Shown here: in pieces, positions 31,481 through 43,253 of the stretch | How the letters are laid out: the number at the start of each line of letters is the position of its first letter | Numbering within the stretch: the first letter of the stretch is position 1 | Program-made: the position numbers and the translations under genes | Source of the DNA: Aplectana chamaeleonis | Lineage: Eukaryota > Nematoda > Chromadorea > Rhabditida > Cosmocercidae | Reading direction: 5' to 3' | Assembly (NCBI GenBank): GCA_029168955.1 | Contig: JAPDOI010000136.1 | Location: 743,501-807,500 of the forward strand | DNA: 64,000 nucleotides | Notes under the pieces: generated by a model | What the model was told of the DNA's origin: nothing | What the model saw: only the letters and a program-made list of their open reading frames with translations | Database searches by the model: none

Positions 31481-33074
31481 AGGCGTTATGCCTACCGTAT
31501 TCTGCACTTACCATATATCTCGCGACAAATTGACAACAGATCCGGGTTCAATGCCCTAAATAACCCTCCGTTGAATGTTTTGAGCCGAATCGGAAAATTT
31601 GTTTCTGAACACCCCGAAAATTCCCCTTACCTTTTCGCCATACAACTAAAAGCCCACTTTTGTAATCCCCGGAGGCATTTAGGAAATTTCAAGCACGGGC
31701 CATTTATGCACTGTCACAGTCCTTCAGCAACGAAAAATGGTTTTCCAAATCGTCGCGGTGCGGGTAAAGCAGTCCCTAGTAAGATTAACAGAAAATCTCG
31801 AAAGGCATTTTAAGGGTGTACTATGTCTTGAAAAGTAATGGTGTAGTCCACTTAATTTGTCTTCTTGTTACAGGATGTTGTTCATCACGTAAGTCACTGC
31901 ATGGTCGACTTTGCTAGAAGGCAGAATGTGGATCTCTCACAGAAGTGTTCTTGTGTTATTACGGTTTTCGTTGTTATTAATTGATAAATGTATATTGACT
32001 CGAACTATGAATAGTGCATGTCGTTGTCTTGAAGGCAGAGCCCGGGCAGAGTTTTGATTTCGATATTTCGAGCTGAATCGGAGCGTATGCTACGGGTAGT
32101 CTCAAGGAACGTGCGAAAACTGAGGAAAAAAATGGCCTTTTCAAAGCTATTCCAACCATTTCCTTTTACCACAGTGTCAGAAAAGTGTGTCCATCTTCCT
32201 TGTTCAAACCATCGCTCACACATTCTTCAAAACTGCCTAGCAATTATCGGCGTTTCGGTCATGATTATCATGCTGTGACCAGCGTATTCCCTAACTTCAA
32301 AGCGGTTAAAATTTGAACTGCATCCGTTAGCGGGGTGAAAAAGGGAGCGGCCCTTCGACTCTGGGCATGCATTGGACTTCTGGGATTTCTATAAATTCTA
32401 GCTTGGGTGCCAAAACATTTTCCTACTTTCTTAAGGGATTGGAACTCCGGGGTGAGCGGAATTTTGACGGGCTCGCGAGTTTTTTTCACTCCCAAATGTC
32501 GGAAAGAGCTTCAAAAAGTTATGTAGAAGGAGGGTCGTACTATAATGTATTGGTTGCTTTACGCGTCTAAAAAGCTGATATTGTTCGTACCTGTGTTCTA
32601 TATTCTCCAATGGGCTGCTTAAGGAAGACCTTAACAGAGCGCGACCCATTCATTGCGTGCATAGTAGGCAGATATAGGGTGAAGGCTGTAAGAAAAGCTG
32701 AATCTTCATACTTCCATGGGCTACAGGCAGCGAGAGGAGCGCACACGCAATGCGTGTTGGGATCTTCGTTTTTTTTTGGAGAGAATACACGCAAGATCGA
32801 CGGTTGAGAAGTATGCGCCACTCGCAGGCCATGTGTAAAGTCTTTTTAATAAGTCAAGTCTGTACAAAACATGATTCGATTTTCTTCACAAGTAAGGGTT
32901 GCAAATTAGGGTAACGATGTAGGTAGGGAATGTCAATTGAAAATTTGAAATTGAATTTCGAAGAGCAGTAGGAGGGGAGCGAACAGTTTAGGGAAAAACT
33001 GCAACAAATCAGCAGTATCAGGTCTAAAATTCTATGCACCCAGTAAAAAAACGTTGAGTTTTCACGCAATGGTT
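31481..33074. other. No gene recognised
   Basis: This 1.6-kb stretch has only frames below 90 codons on either strand, none with a family signature. It ends at the 3' tail of the minus-strand LINE. Confidence 0.35.
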
Positions 33075-34330
33075 CCTCCGTTACGATTTGATTTGATTTG
33101 ATTTATTCATGAGGAATACTCATGTGTAAAAGGAAACAACAAAACTAAAACGGTTAACAAGCAACGAGAATATCTCTGGAATTCATTAAAAAAACTATGT
33201 ATAGAAAGAGGTTAACCTACTGAAAACAATAAAAAGTCAAGATCAAGACGGATCAAGGTAATCATTAACCATGTTTCTGAACGCATGAAATGAACAAGGT
33301 GGCACACGGTTTTTCGTGAATTTGAGGTAGCTAGCGGATGCCCTGTTAACGAAAAAATTCGTCCTACAGCCCAACTTGGCCTTGGAAATGATTGGCTTTG
33401 ACGCACCCCCTCTTGTAATAGATGGTCCAATGGTGAGAAATTTTCCAGCTGAAAGCCCGCAGCTGCCAGTCAGGAGTCTATGGAACATAATGAGATCAAA
33501 TTTCTGTCTGCGTAAGGCAAGGGTGGGCAACTTAAGATTGGCGTTTCTAGTACTGGAACTAGGTATACCGTCATACAGGAAACCTAGTCTTCTGATAAAA
33601 AGCTTCCTAGTAAAGCTGTTTTGCACTCTTTCCATTCTGTCAATGATTTTGCGCTTAAAAGGATTGAAGACATTAGTATCGTACTCCAAGAGTGGCCTGA
33701 CGAAAGTCTTGTAAGATCGAAGGAGCACTCTAGGATCATCAGTTACAAGACCGCGAAAGAGTTGACAAACAACTTTTTGTGCTTTGGCTGCGATTTGCTC
33801 ACAATGTTTATCAAAACTGAGATGTTTAGTCACCAGGAAACCGAGAGCTTTTATTTCTGCTACTTTTTCGATAAGAGACCCTCAATATAGTAATTGGCCT
33901 CAGATTTGTGACGTCCAATGTGAAGCACTTTGGTCTTGTCTTCAGAAAGAGGTAGTCCTCACTCCAAAGCGTACTGATGTACAAGGTTTACAGCATTTTG
34001 TAACACCACCTCATCGCCGAGAGAGCCCAGGCTATGGTACAGTTTGATATCGTCTGCAAAAGCAGACCACTTAACACCGGTTGAAGCAATAACCTGGGGC
34101 AGATCGTGAATGTAAATACTGAACATGAGGGGAGATAGAACCCCTCCCTGGGGAACACCACTTGTTACACATCTAGGCTGAAAAAAAAAATTGTTGACTT
34201 TAACCATCATATACCTGTCAGTGAGAAAGGCCTTGATCCAAGAAACTATGCGGGGGTGTATGCCCACTGCAATGAGTTTGTTTATGAGGCTATTATGCGG
34301 AACCCTATCAATTTCCATAACTTTTTGCTC
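33075..34330 (-). pseudogene. 5'-truncated non-LTR retrotransposon (reverse transcriptase C-half)
   Basis: Read on the minus strand, the relic opens at reverse transcriptase motif A (IDRVPHNSLINKLIAVGI). It continues with motif B (VTSGVPQGGVLSPLMFSIYI) and motif C (SAFADDIKLYHS), then the DKTKVLHIGRHKSE region, and ends with the thumb and C-terminal part (FVRPLLEYDTNVFNPFKRK, RRQKFDLIMFHRLLTG). A TGA at about 33961-33959 sits after HQYALE, where a Trp is common, and a frameshift near 33840-33860 joins the two long frames. The 3' end has AATAAA followed by ATCAAATCAAATCAAATC (33089-33110), a short-repeat tail typical of CR1/Jockey-type LINEs. Truncation inside the reverse transcriptase is the usual outcome of incomplete target-primed reverse transcription. 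The clade is not decided. Confidence 0.88.
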
Positions 34331-34717
34331 GTTTCTAGCGAAATACCAGAAATTCTTCGTAGTGAATGGAAGTAATAAACTAGTTGTATTACTTTGACGG
34401 CTATGAAGTGCATTTTAACTGATGAGAAAATTCAAAACAAACTTCGGGCGGAATGCGTTTTGATAATCATCAGTGGTGTGTTGGCCATAATCGATCTCAT
34501 CGAGTGACAGGTGGCTGCACAACCTTCTACATAGACAGCAATGCGCATTCCACACACTGGTGGAGATTCGATAGCTCAGTGGCAGTGCTCTCTGTGCTGA
34601 GTGGAGCCACCACTGGTTTGATATCGAGCGAAGGAGTTTTTGAATGCAGTGCGATAGCGCAGCTCGTCATCTTCTGCCCATCTTATCACCCTCCGATAAT
34701 CAAAGTTGCACTCAAGT
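34331..34717. other. No gene recognised
   Basis: Unique-looking sequence between the LINE 5' truncation point and the next fold-back element. No supported frame. Confidence 0.35.
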
Positions 34718-34866
34718 AACGTCGACATGGATCGTAAAGATACTTTGCGTTCACTGTTGGAGGTTGGCGCAAACTCGGTGCCATATGCTATAACATAGGT
34801 GCATTGAGTTCGCGCCAACCTTTAACAATGAACGCGAAGTCTCTTCACGATCCATGCCGATGTTAT
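34718..34866. repeat. Small fold-back element
   Basis: GACATGGATCGTAAAGATAC and GGAGGTTGGCGCAAACTCGG are mirrored by CGCGCCAACCTTTAACAATG and CTCTTCACGATCCATGCCGA, arms of about 65 bp with a centre of about 20 bp. Confidence 0.85.
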
Positions 34867-34919
34867 GACTATAACGTCTCTGTTAAGTGCTCAGAGGTTC
34901 TGAATCAAGTTAAATGTCA

Positions 34920-35195
34920 CTTTAAAGTAAGTTACTTGAAGTCTTCAAGTAACTTACATTTATGTCAGAAGTAACTTACCTAATGTCGCAAGTAACATAC
35001 TTCGTGCAAGTCGCAAGTAACTTACTTTTCGCACACAAGTAACTTACTTTTAGCATATAAGTATCTTACTTCAAGCATACAAGTAAGTTACTTCTAGCAT
35101 ACATGTAACTTACCTTTGGCATACAAGTAACTTACTTTTGGCATACAAGCAACCTACTTTTAAGATGCAAAAATGTTACCTCAAGGCAACATTTC
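34920..35195. repeat. Minisatellite with AAGTAACTTACTT motif, ~22-bp unit
   Basis: Around ten degenerate units of ACAAGTAACTTACTTTTGGC + AT. It starts with a palindrome (AAGTAAGTTACTTGAAG and its mirror at 34926-34960). The AAGTAACTT motif also recurs, sparsely, at 52325-52480. Confidence 0.85.
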
Positions 35196-36204
35196 ACTTA
35201 CTTCTGAGTTACATGTAGCTTGGTTTAGCCTTTTCAACTAAGCTGTTTCTAATCTTTGTCCCTATGTAACGGGTTACTTACATTCAGGTTCCCAAGTTTC
35301 CAAGCGAACAAGTAACTCAGCATGGAGTCTGTAATAGCCTCTACATAGTAACAATAAAACCTTGGCGGGAGAGAAATTTATGTATAAAAAGTTTCAAGTA
35401 CACGCATATACATACATGCGGTAGTATATACAACACACGACATATACACGGTATTCTATACAACAGCTATATAATAACAGGTATACAGGTGAACAGGAGA
35501 AAAGAAAAATCACGTCTTCGTGATTTTCAGCGGCATCATCGCTAGGAAAGTTGAATGGGGCTCCGTCAGGACTCCTTAATACAACAATAATAACAGTATC
35601 GAAATCGCTTTGTTGAAAAATTTAAAACAAGGGAATTACCAGACCTGGCTGCCAGAACTGCCCGTGAAACCAAGTTTTTCTGATCGACTACCTACCGGAT
35701 GGTCATAAAAACCCTATCCTAGCCACCCGAGTAATAGTCAAAGGAAAAGTTATGAGCGTGGAAGTTGCGAGCTCTGTAGGTAAAATGAAATTTTTCCGCC
35801 GTTAATTGTCTTTATCGTTCAAGCTATCAACAACGTGTCTCATATTCGCATTCAGCGCCCCGAAAAATCCCTAGGCGATGTTCGTAAACTGAAATAACCT
35901 TCCTAGAGTGATGTTTTTTCGCCCCTCGAAAGAAGGGGGGGGGGAATGGAGAGATCGTTAAATTCTCTGGAAATTTCGGTCGCTTACGGGCAATAATTCC
36001 ACCGTGATGTCATACGTTCATGCCGTGGCAGTGTGGAGGAAAGAAGAGCACCTCTGTGCAAACTGACGTCACCCCCTCCACAAAGAGGGTTTTTGTCATG
36101 GGAGAAGCGCTGGCCGGCCGCGTCGCTTCTTCGGCTTCTCCTGCTAAGGGCCGACGTGGAGAGGAATCCTGGACCCGCCCGCTCTGTAGAGTATATCAAA
36201 CGAA
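35196..36204. other. No gene recognised
   Basis: There is an ATATAC-rich stretch at about 35395-35470 and a G-run at 35936-35944. A frame at 36033-36389 runs into the satellite that follows and is not supported. Confidence 0.35.
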
Positions 36205-37075
36205 TAAAAATTTTCGAATATTTGAATAAACGAATAATACGAAAAATTGACTCTTTCGAATATTCGAATAAACGAATTATTCGAAAAACTGACTTCTCCG
36301 AATATTCGAATAAACGAATTATTCGAAAAATTGAGTTCTCCGAATATTTGAATAAACAAATTATTCAAAAATTTGACTCTTCCGAATAATCGAATTATTC
36401 GAATGATTCGAATACGAATAATTTGAATATTCGGCCAAAATTGCGAGTATTCGAATAAGAAGTAGGGACCGAGTACGCATAATCAAACCACCGTTCGCGG
36501 CACTTCCAACTTTCTTGACCTATCAATATCTACCATTAAAATCAGAATTTCCTATCAGTTTAGGGTGCTATCTGAGCGGGGGAGGGGGCACTGTTGTATC
36601 GCACATGACCACGCCCATTTTTCCGTGCCGCAAACACTCCTGATTTGTTCGGGGGAGGGTAACCCCGAGTAGGTGTTCAAATTTAGTGCGGCACGATAAA
36701 ATGGGCGGCGCCAAGTGCACCCAGACATAGTGGCCCCCACCGCTAAGATAGCACCCAGTTTGATTGGGGACATTTCACCTCAAGACCGCCAAAATGGACA
36801 TGTGCCGGAGACTCTGTTTTTTTTATTTTTCTGAAACTATTCGTTTATTCGGGCGAATATTCGAATATTGGGCCGTTCGAATATTCGAATAAACGAATGA
36901 TTCAAAAAATTGACTCTTTCGAATATTCGAATAAACGAATTATTCGAAAAATTGACTTTTCCGAATATTCGAATAAACGAATTATTCGAAAAATTGACTT
37001 CTCCGAATAATCGAATTATTCGAATATTCGATTATTCGTTTATTCGGCCGAATATTCGTTTTCCGAATATTCGTT
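36205..37075. repeat. TTCG-rich satellite, 42-bp unit, array 4, in two blocks
   Basis: Units of CGAATATTCGAATAAACGAA plus TTATTCGAAAAATTGACTTC fill 36205-36460 and 36836-37075. They are separated by 375 bp of other DNA that includes the fold-back at 36563-36756. The second block runs directly into the 5' end of the LINE at 37.1 kb. Confidence 0.93.
36563..36756. mobile_element. Fold-back MITE, GGGTGCTATCTxAGCGG family, copy 1
   Basis: GGGTGCTATCTGAGCGGGGG is mirrored by CCGCTAAGATAGCACCC. Inner blocks CACGCCCATTTTTCCGTGCC and GTGCGGCACGATAAAATGGG also pair. AGTTT occurs on both sides and might be part of a target duplication. Relatives are at 46293-46489 and, split, at 45983-47206. Confidence 0.85.
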
Positions 37076-37094
37076 GACATAGTCTACCGCTCTG

Positions 37095-40000
37095 AAGTAC
37101 CCATGCGCCACATGCGGCAAGGAAGTCACATGGAGAAAAACAAGCGCCAGTGTTCGGATGCCAAAGGTGGGTGCATCTCTCCTGTTCGGGTCTCAGCTCT
37201 GTGATGCATCATAACTCTGCTTTTCGCTGTGTTTTACGCTCTTCACCTACCAACTCTGATTCCTCTTCCTCAAATCGCCCCCTTTCCATTGTACATATCA
37301 ATCTCAACGGCCTTCGTGCAAAACTTTCTGAGCTCTCTCTCTCTCTTCGCACGTACTTACCATCCAGACGTCATCATAATTAGAGAAATCAAGCTCTCTC
37401 CATCCCCCGACCATCCTCATCCTAATATCCTGGGCTACACTGCCTTCCATGCTCCAAGGTCACATCTTGGCGGAGGAGCTTCAACCTTTGTTTTCTTTAC
37501 TCTCCCCTCACACCTCATACCCAACACCCCACGGACGGTACTCTCGAGTACCTTTCAATCCATCTCCCTCTTAAAACACTCCTTTCTCTTTTCAACAAAT
37601 ATATTCCACCTACTACCCCATGCCCCCAATCTTACAATCCAATACCTCTTCTTAAGCAGTTAAACCACTGCTCCCTCTCATCCTCGGTTGTGTTTTTATT
37701 AATGCTCATATCTTTTGCTCCTCACTTGATTCTCACGCTAGAGGAACTGGCGTCGAAGAGTGGTCAGAGGAGCGCGGCCCGGTCATCTATGATCAGCTCA
37801 CTCGTCTCCCTGCCAACGGCCGATCTTCCAGCCCAGACATATCTCTTGTCTCGCCCACTTTGTTAAAAGACCATAACCCCGTCTTTATCCATACTGATCT
37901 CTCCAATTCTCTCGCTCCCTATTCTGGTGTTCGTCAACGTTCTTATCTTAATTTGGGGCGAGCATACTGGCGCCTCTTCAATGAAGTTGAGCTTCACCTA
38001 GCGGCCGATTACTCGCGGAATGGCGACGTGCTCCAGAAACAGTGCCATTTATCTGACGCGAGCCGCATTCCTGTCGGCGGCGTCAAGACGTTCTATCCAA
38101 ATGTCACAAAGGAGATCATCGATAAGATCAGGACAAGAGATGCAAGGAGGGCGTTTAATCATCTAGACCCCGTCGTTGCTGAACTTGATGATGAGATCAG
38201 AAAGGATCTCGACAGACGCTTGAAAGAAGTGTGGGAGAAGTTCACTGGGCAGTTGGATTTCAAGACCGACAGTGCAGCCACTTAGAAAGTCTTGAGGAAG
38301 CTCTCGGGTAAGAGCTCCCCTGATACCGTCTCCACTATCGACCTCTACAACAGTGTATTCAAATCAGGAAAGGAAGCCGCATATGAGCTCGGGAAAGTTT
38401 TTTCATCACCACTGCTTAACTTGGTCCGCAGAATCGAGTGACTGTAAGAGGGCTGTACCGCCTCCCGCTTATGAGCACGGAAGAGACGTTCACTACGACG
38501 CAAGTTAAGAAGGTTATAAAGGACATGCGGAACTCAAAAGCTGTTGGTCCAGACGGGATATGCCCTGCTGTCTTAAAGAAGATAGCGAATGAAATCCTTC
38601 CTCTTCTCACTGATTTGATCGAAACCTCGTTCCGTTCGTGCCCCATCCCGCACAATTGGAAGACGGCTAACGTTGTGCCGCTACCCAGGCCGGGAAAATC
38701 TCAGGCTTCGGTCAAGGGATACAGACCCACTAGCTTGCTGTCCATTTTCGCAAAGGTCGCCGAAAACTGATCGTGAAGGACTTGGCGGAGCACAATGAGA
38801 AGCAACTGTTTCAGCATGGATTCAGAAAGCTGCATTCTACCACGACAGCTTTGCTGGAAGTTACTAGCTTTGCAATTGATGGGTTATACGCCAAGAAGCC
38901 ACAGAGAACCGTAGCTGTCGCCTTGGATCTCACTAAGGCTTTCGACACAGTAAACCTTGGATTCTTGTAAAGCAACCTACTGGATTCTTCAATACCACTG
39001 TAGCAAAAGCGCTGGATATCGGCATTCACTAAGGAAAGACGAGCTAGAGTTATGCTCCAGAACCACGTTTCGAATAAATTCTTTTAGCGGCCCGATTCTC
39101 GCAGGGCGGCGTTTTATCGCCTGCCCTCATCAGTCTTTACCTCTAAGGCATGCCCGCCCCTTCCCAGGATATCAAGGTGGTCGCTTATGCCGACAATCAT
39201 GTGTCGGGATCGGGACATACATGTGGGCGCCTCCAAGATCAATGAGTACCTGGTCACAGTGGAAAGCTTTTTCCACCACAAGATGCTAAGGATCTCTGCA
39301 TCCAAATCATCAGTATCCGTACTCACAACGGATCCATCCGAGCACAGCGCCCACCCGCATGTCGAGTGGGACGGAGATCGATTACCTGCTGCTCGCTTTC
39401 CGAAACTGCGCGGTCTGGTGCTCGATCCATTGCTCAAGTTTCATCAGAACACCGAGTAGAAGCAGGCCGTCGTCAAAGGGAAGATTAATGTGCTCAGAGC
39501 CCTGGGTGGTACATCATGGGGCAGCAGCAAGGAAACTATTGTCATGACATACAAGGCCATACTTCAGCACGCTCTGGAGTACCGGTGTGGCAGCATTTGG
39601 TATCAGAAACCTCCTGGACCAAGATGCAGCGTGTACAGAATGCCGCACTTCATATAGCTACTGGATGTGCAAGAAGTTCCCCAGTCGAGCACTTGCATGC
39701 GGAGGCACGATTATTATCAGAGAAGGAGCACTGTCAACTCCAAGCCCAACAATTGTTCATCAATAACGTAAAGCAACCCAACCACCCCTCATGGAGAGTG
39801 CTGAACCCCATCAGGGAAAGAGACATCAGAAAGCCATTCGCCGATGCTCCAAGCAAAGTTAATCTGCAAAGATGGCACGATTCACAGCAAGAACGACTCC
39901 GTATGTTGCGCGGTGAGCACACGCAGTTCGTACGGTGTCATCTGGAAAAGGTGACGGTTAATTCCATCCTTGGAGTGGTGCCGCCCCAGGTCTGCGCATC

Positions 40001-40175
40001 CGAGTCTCAACTCGCAAGGAGGGCCAGATGCACCCTGGCATCGCTGCGCTATGGTCGCTCTACTATGCTTATGTCCTACGTCGGCAAGATCCACAGTAGC
40101 CGACCAGACTCAAACCCGGACTGTGGTTGTCGGGAACACGACACGGCGCATTTGATCATGTGCCGAATTCTGTAA
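37095..40175 (+). pseudogene. Non-LTR retrotransposon with endonuclease, reverse transcriptase and C-terminal zinc knuckle; many frameshifts
   Basis: In order on the plus strand: a zinc-finger remnant (CATCGKEV at 37104, then CQRWVHLSCSGLS), resembling the PHD-like fingers in some LINE first reading frames; an APE-type endonuclease start (SIVHINLNGLRAKLSELSLS, then HPDVIIIREIKLS) and end (SPDISLVSPTLLKDHNPVFI); and reverse transcriptase fingers (SKAVGPDGICPAVLKKIANE, then YRPTSLLSIFAKVAE). Motif A follows (ALDLTKAFDTVN), then motif B (SQGGVLSPALISLYL) and a damaged motif C (VVAYADN where YADD is expected). The C-terminal part (QRVQNAALHIATG, VEHLHAEARLLSEKEH) ends in a CxC...HxxxxC knuckle (CGCREHDTAHLIMC). 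Stops and frameshifts occur throughout (for example at 37350, 38283, 38770, 38968 and 39458), so it is dead. Domain order and the long C-terminus fit a Jockey/CR1-like LINE. The TTCG satellite lies immediately 5'. Confidence 0.9.
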
Positions 40176-40988
40176 AGACCGCCCAGTTCTTCAACCTATG
40201 ACCCCGCAAAGCGGCGTGTGTGTTCACGCTACAAGTCATAACACCCCACATCCTTTACCAATGTTTAAAAAAACGCGAACAACGAAACGAAACCATTGTG
40301 AAACTTGCTTCCACCATTTCTTGAATTGGTCAGCTGACCATTGGACAGCTTCAGACTGTCTTGTTCAAAACGGACGACCTAAACAAGATCCCACGTCAGG
40401 AAGCAGATATCCGGGGAAGAAATACAGCGCTATACCTGCAACCCACATCTGAGTTGTGAACCAGGATGGAACATCTTCTCGGACTCAATGCAGGACAGTC
40501 GGGCCGTCATTTCATCAAGACACAAAATCTGAAAGAATACACTTTCACTTAGCACAGAAATCAAGATCCACGAGGTCATTTTTCGGTGTGTTCAAGAAAA
40601 CTATTTCGGATTTGGCTCAAAACTTATTTCCGGGGGTTACCCGGGGTCCTAAGCACGATATTGAGGTCCATTTGTCGATTTTCGGGGAATGTTGAAAAGT
40701 TTGGCACACAGACTCTCGAGGGGAAACTTTGGGTCAGAATGTGACTTTTGACGACTTTCGAAAAGCAATGGCATATTTACCTCGGGAACTCCATTTGAAG
40801 TTTGTTTGGAGTCCTGAACTCGGAACTGAGGTGCATTCATCAATTTTCAATGGATTACGGTAATTTACGGTGAGTATACGGTAGTTTGGTAAATGTCTCA
40901 GATTCGGCTCTAAACTTCTCTACGCGGGCTTTCTGGGAAGGGTAGTGCACTAGGTGCGGAGAAGGCCACGTCTCCTCGGACCATCAAC
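40176..40988. other. Dispersed repeat material, no gene
   Basis: It contains fragments of the TACGGT / GCTGAACACGAAT repeat (about 40650-40905: GATTACGGTAATTTACGGTG, AGTATACGGTAGTTTGG). Nothing coding is supported. Confidence 0.45.
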
Positions 40989-41449
40989 AGGGGCGTGATT
41001 TAGTCAAATTTTTGATGAGGATGGTCCCAACCTTTCTAAACCAGAAAGAAGCGGAGGAAAGTGGGAGGAGCGAGGTGCGTGATTGGGCGCTAGACGTGAT
41101 TAGCCCAATCGCGCACTTTGCTCCTCCCCATTTAGGTTCCATCTTCTGCGGTCATGATCCACCGCCGGATAAGGATCCCCACAAGGGCGGGGGTCTGAGC
41201 TGTGGAGGGGGAGGAAGGCCTAATTTTTGGTGCAAGAACAAGTGGACTGTACTGAATGGGGTATACATTGTATAGAACTTTCGAATGCTCAGTCAAGAAA
41301 ACTCTGGTCCATGAACTAATTCACTGTCAATGTTTTTTGTTGAAAAAGTTGCTCTCTAAACTTTACGAAAAATAAACTGGCCATGTCACGCTCCTGAAAG
41401 GGGAGGGGTTTGAGAAAACCGCCAAAACTTTGATCAAATCACGCCCCTT
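40989..41449. repeat. Fold-back pair AGGGGCGTGATTT
   Basis: AGGGGCGTGATTTAGTCAAA at 40989 is mirrored by TTTGATCAAATCACGCCCCT ending about 41449, with an internal palindrome around GATTGGGCGCTAGACGTGAT (41090). No gene. Confidence 0.7.
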
Positions 41450-42888
41450 GGGAGGGGGTCAGGATAATACTGGCGACAGGTATGCGGAATTTAGGTCAAT
41501 ATTCTAGATTCGATGAAAACTGGGTATGGAGGGGTTTTTTTAGGTGTTAACCACTGATCGGTTGCTCATTTTCCGATTTTCGAGAGTTTGACAAGTTACG
41601 GTAATCAAACGACACTGAATCGACCATAACCCACCACAAAACTTCCGGAACCGGAAAAAAGATAATGTATTCGTGATCAGCACCTCAAAAAGGCCGATTG
41701 AGAAAAAAATTAAGCTAATACTAAAATATTGACCTACTACGAAACAAGTGGCGTAACCTCCCGCGGAACCGGAAGCGGATGCCAAGTTCGTGTTCAGTAC
41801 CACAAATTAGGTACTCAGGCAGAGTTCAAGCGAATTTCTTTGCGACCTCTGGAGTGGGAACAGTGGAATTGTTCACTCACACTGAACTTCGCACCGCGTC
41901 GTGACTTCTCCTTTTAAAAGTTCAGAGAAGATAATGAACCCAATAAGTTCCTCCTTCGACCGGCGTCTTTATGTCAATCTGAGCTTAATGATGGATAGCC
42001 GTGCCTACCGAGGGTCAAGCAGGGTTGAGGCTTGGTGCGACGGGGGGGGGGGAGGTCGTGGAAATTTCGCAAAAAAAAGTGTGAAAAAAGATCTTAAAGT
42101 ATCATGGTCAACGGGGGTGGTCGTAGTTCCGCCGGAAATTGGCGCAACGGTCTGTTCAGCCCTGGTGCCTATTGAATCGACACACGGTAAATTCTTACGA
42201 GATCCAGAAAAGGGCTATTATCGCTGGAAAAAGAGCAGCACATGCCTTTTTACCCAGCAACCGTGGTCAGACACAGCGTTGTCATCGGTCGGTCAGGCAA
42301 GCGATCCCCTCTTCTAGGTCGATTGGGAGTGCGGCCGCCTCCTTCCTGTCTGGTCGAGAATGCGGCATCTCCCATTTCGGATTGATTGAGAGTTACCATC
42401 TACCCCAGTCTGAAGCGCACCCCCTCCTTACGATATTAAATTACCACCATATTGATGATCTTTTCCTCGGAACCTCCCTCAGGAAAATCTTATCTGCGAC
42501 CCCTCCCCAGCAGGGTCAAGCGAGGTTGCGCAATTTCTCAATGGGTGGTGAGGGGTCGTGAAACTCAAGCCCAAAGGCAAAATTTCTGGTGCGAACCGTA
42601 AGAATTTCAGCTCAAAAATAGGAACAAAAACGTGAAAACTTTCGGAATATTTGGTCACCAAGTAAGGGAGTGATACGCCTGAAGAGATCAGCGGCTCGCT
42701 CGATCCTGCTCTCAAGCCACATTCTTAACCGAGCATGGGTTTGCCCCAGAAAACGAGTACTTCTCAGAGCCCTCTACACCTAAAGGACCAATGTAATCGG
42801 TAACGATCTAAGGACTATATTCTTTCACCAGCGGGATCACATGGTCACCATGCAGTCTCAGCGATAGAAACGTCATAAAACTCTCCTA
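41450..42888. other. Degraded MITE fragments, no gene
   Basis: Half copies of the CAGGGT(C/T)(A/G)AGC family are seen at about 42010-42060 and 42510-42560 (CAGGGTCAAGCGAGGTTGCG). A fragment with GTGATCAGCACC near 41675 belongs to the GCTGAACACGAAT repeat. Frames of about 140 codons at 41901-42317 and 42139-42561 show no family. Confidence 0.4.
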
Positions 42889-43253
42889 CAGGATCAAGCG
42901 AGTTGCAAAATTCGGCAACGGGGGGGGAGGGTCGCGAAAATTTTGACTCAAAAATGAAGTTTAGGGTGGGGATAGCAAAAATTCCGTTCTAAGTGAACAT
43001 CTGGTGAAGATATCCTAAAAAATCTCGATGTTTTTGGTCACTAAAAGGAGGGTCGTAGCATTGCTCAGATTTTAGACGCTCGGGCCCGACTTCTGAACGA
43101 TTTCCCGAAGTCTGACAGTTTACTTAATCAGATATAAAACTGCCCAGAAGTCGCGCCTCGGAGGAGATCGCAAAATTTTGGATTTTGAAAGAATTGATGG
43201 TGGGGGATTCGCTCCGAATCCTAAAAATTACGCAGCGCCCGCGCATGACCCTG
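42889..43253 (+). mobile_element. MITE, CAGGGTCAAGCG family, copy 1
   Basis: It starts CAGGATCAAGCGAGTTGCAA and ends CGCAGCGCCCGCGCATGACC + CTG. The interior (TAGACGCTCGGGCCCGACTT, ACTGCCCAGAAGTCGCGCCT) is colinear with 51163-51530 and inverted relative to 44599-44929. The left flank is TA. Confidence 0.85.
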
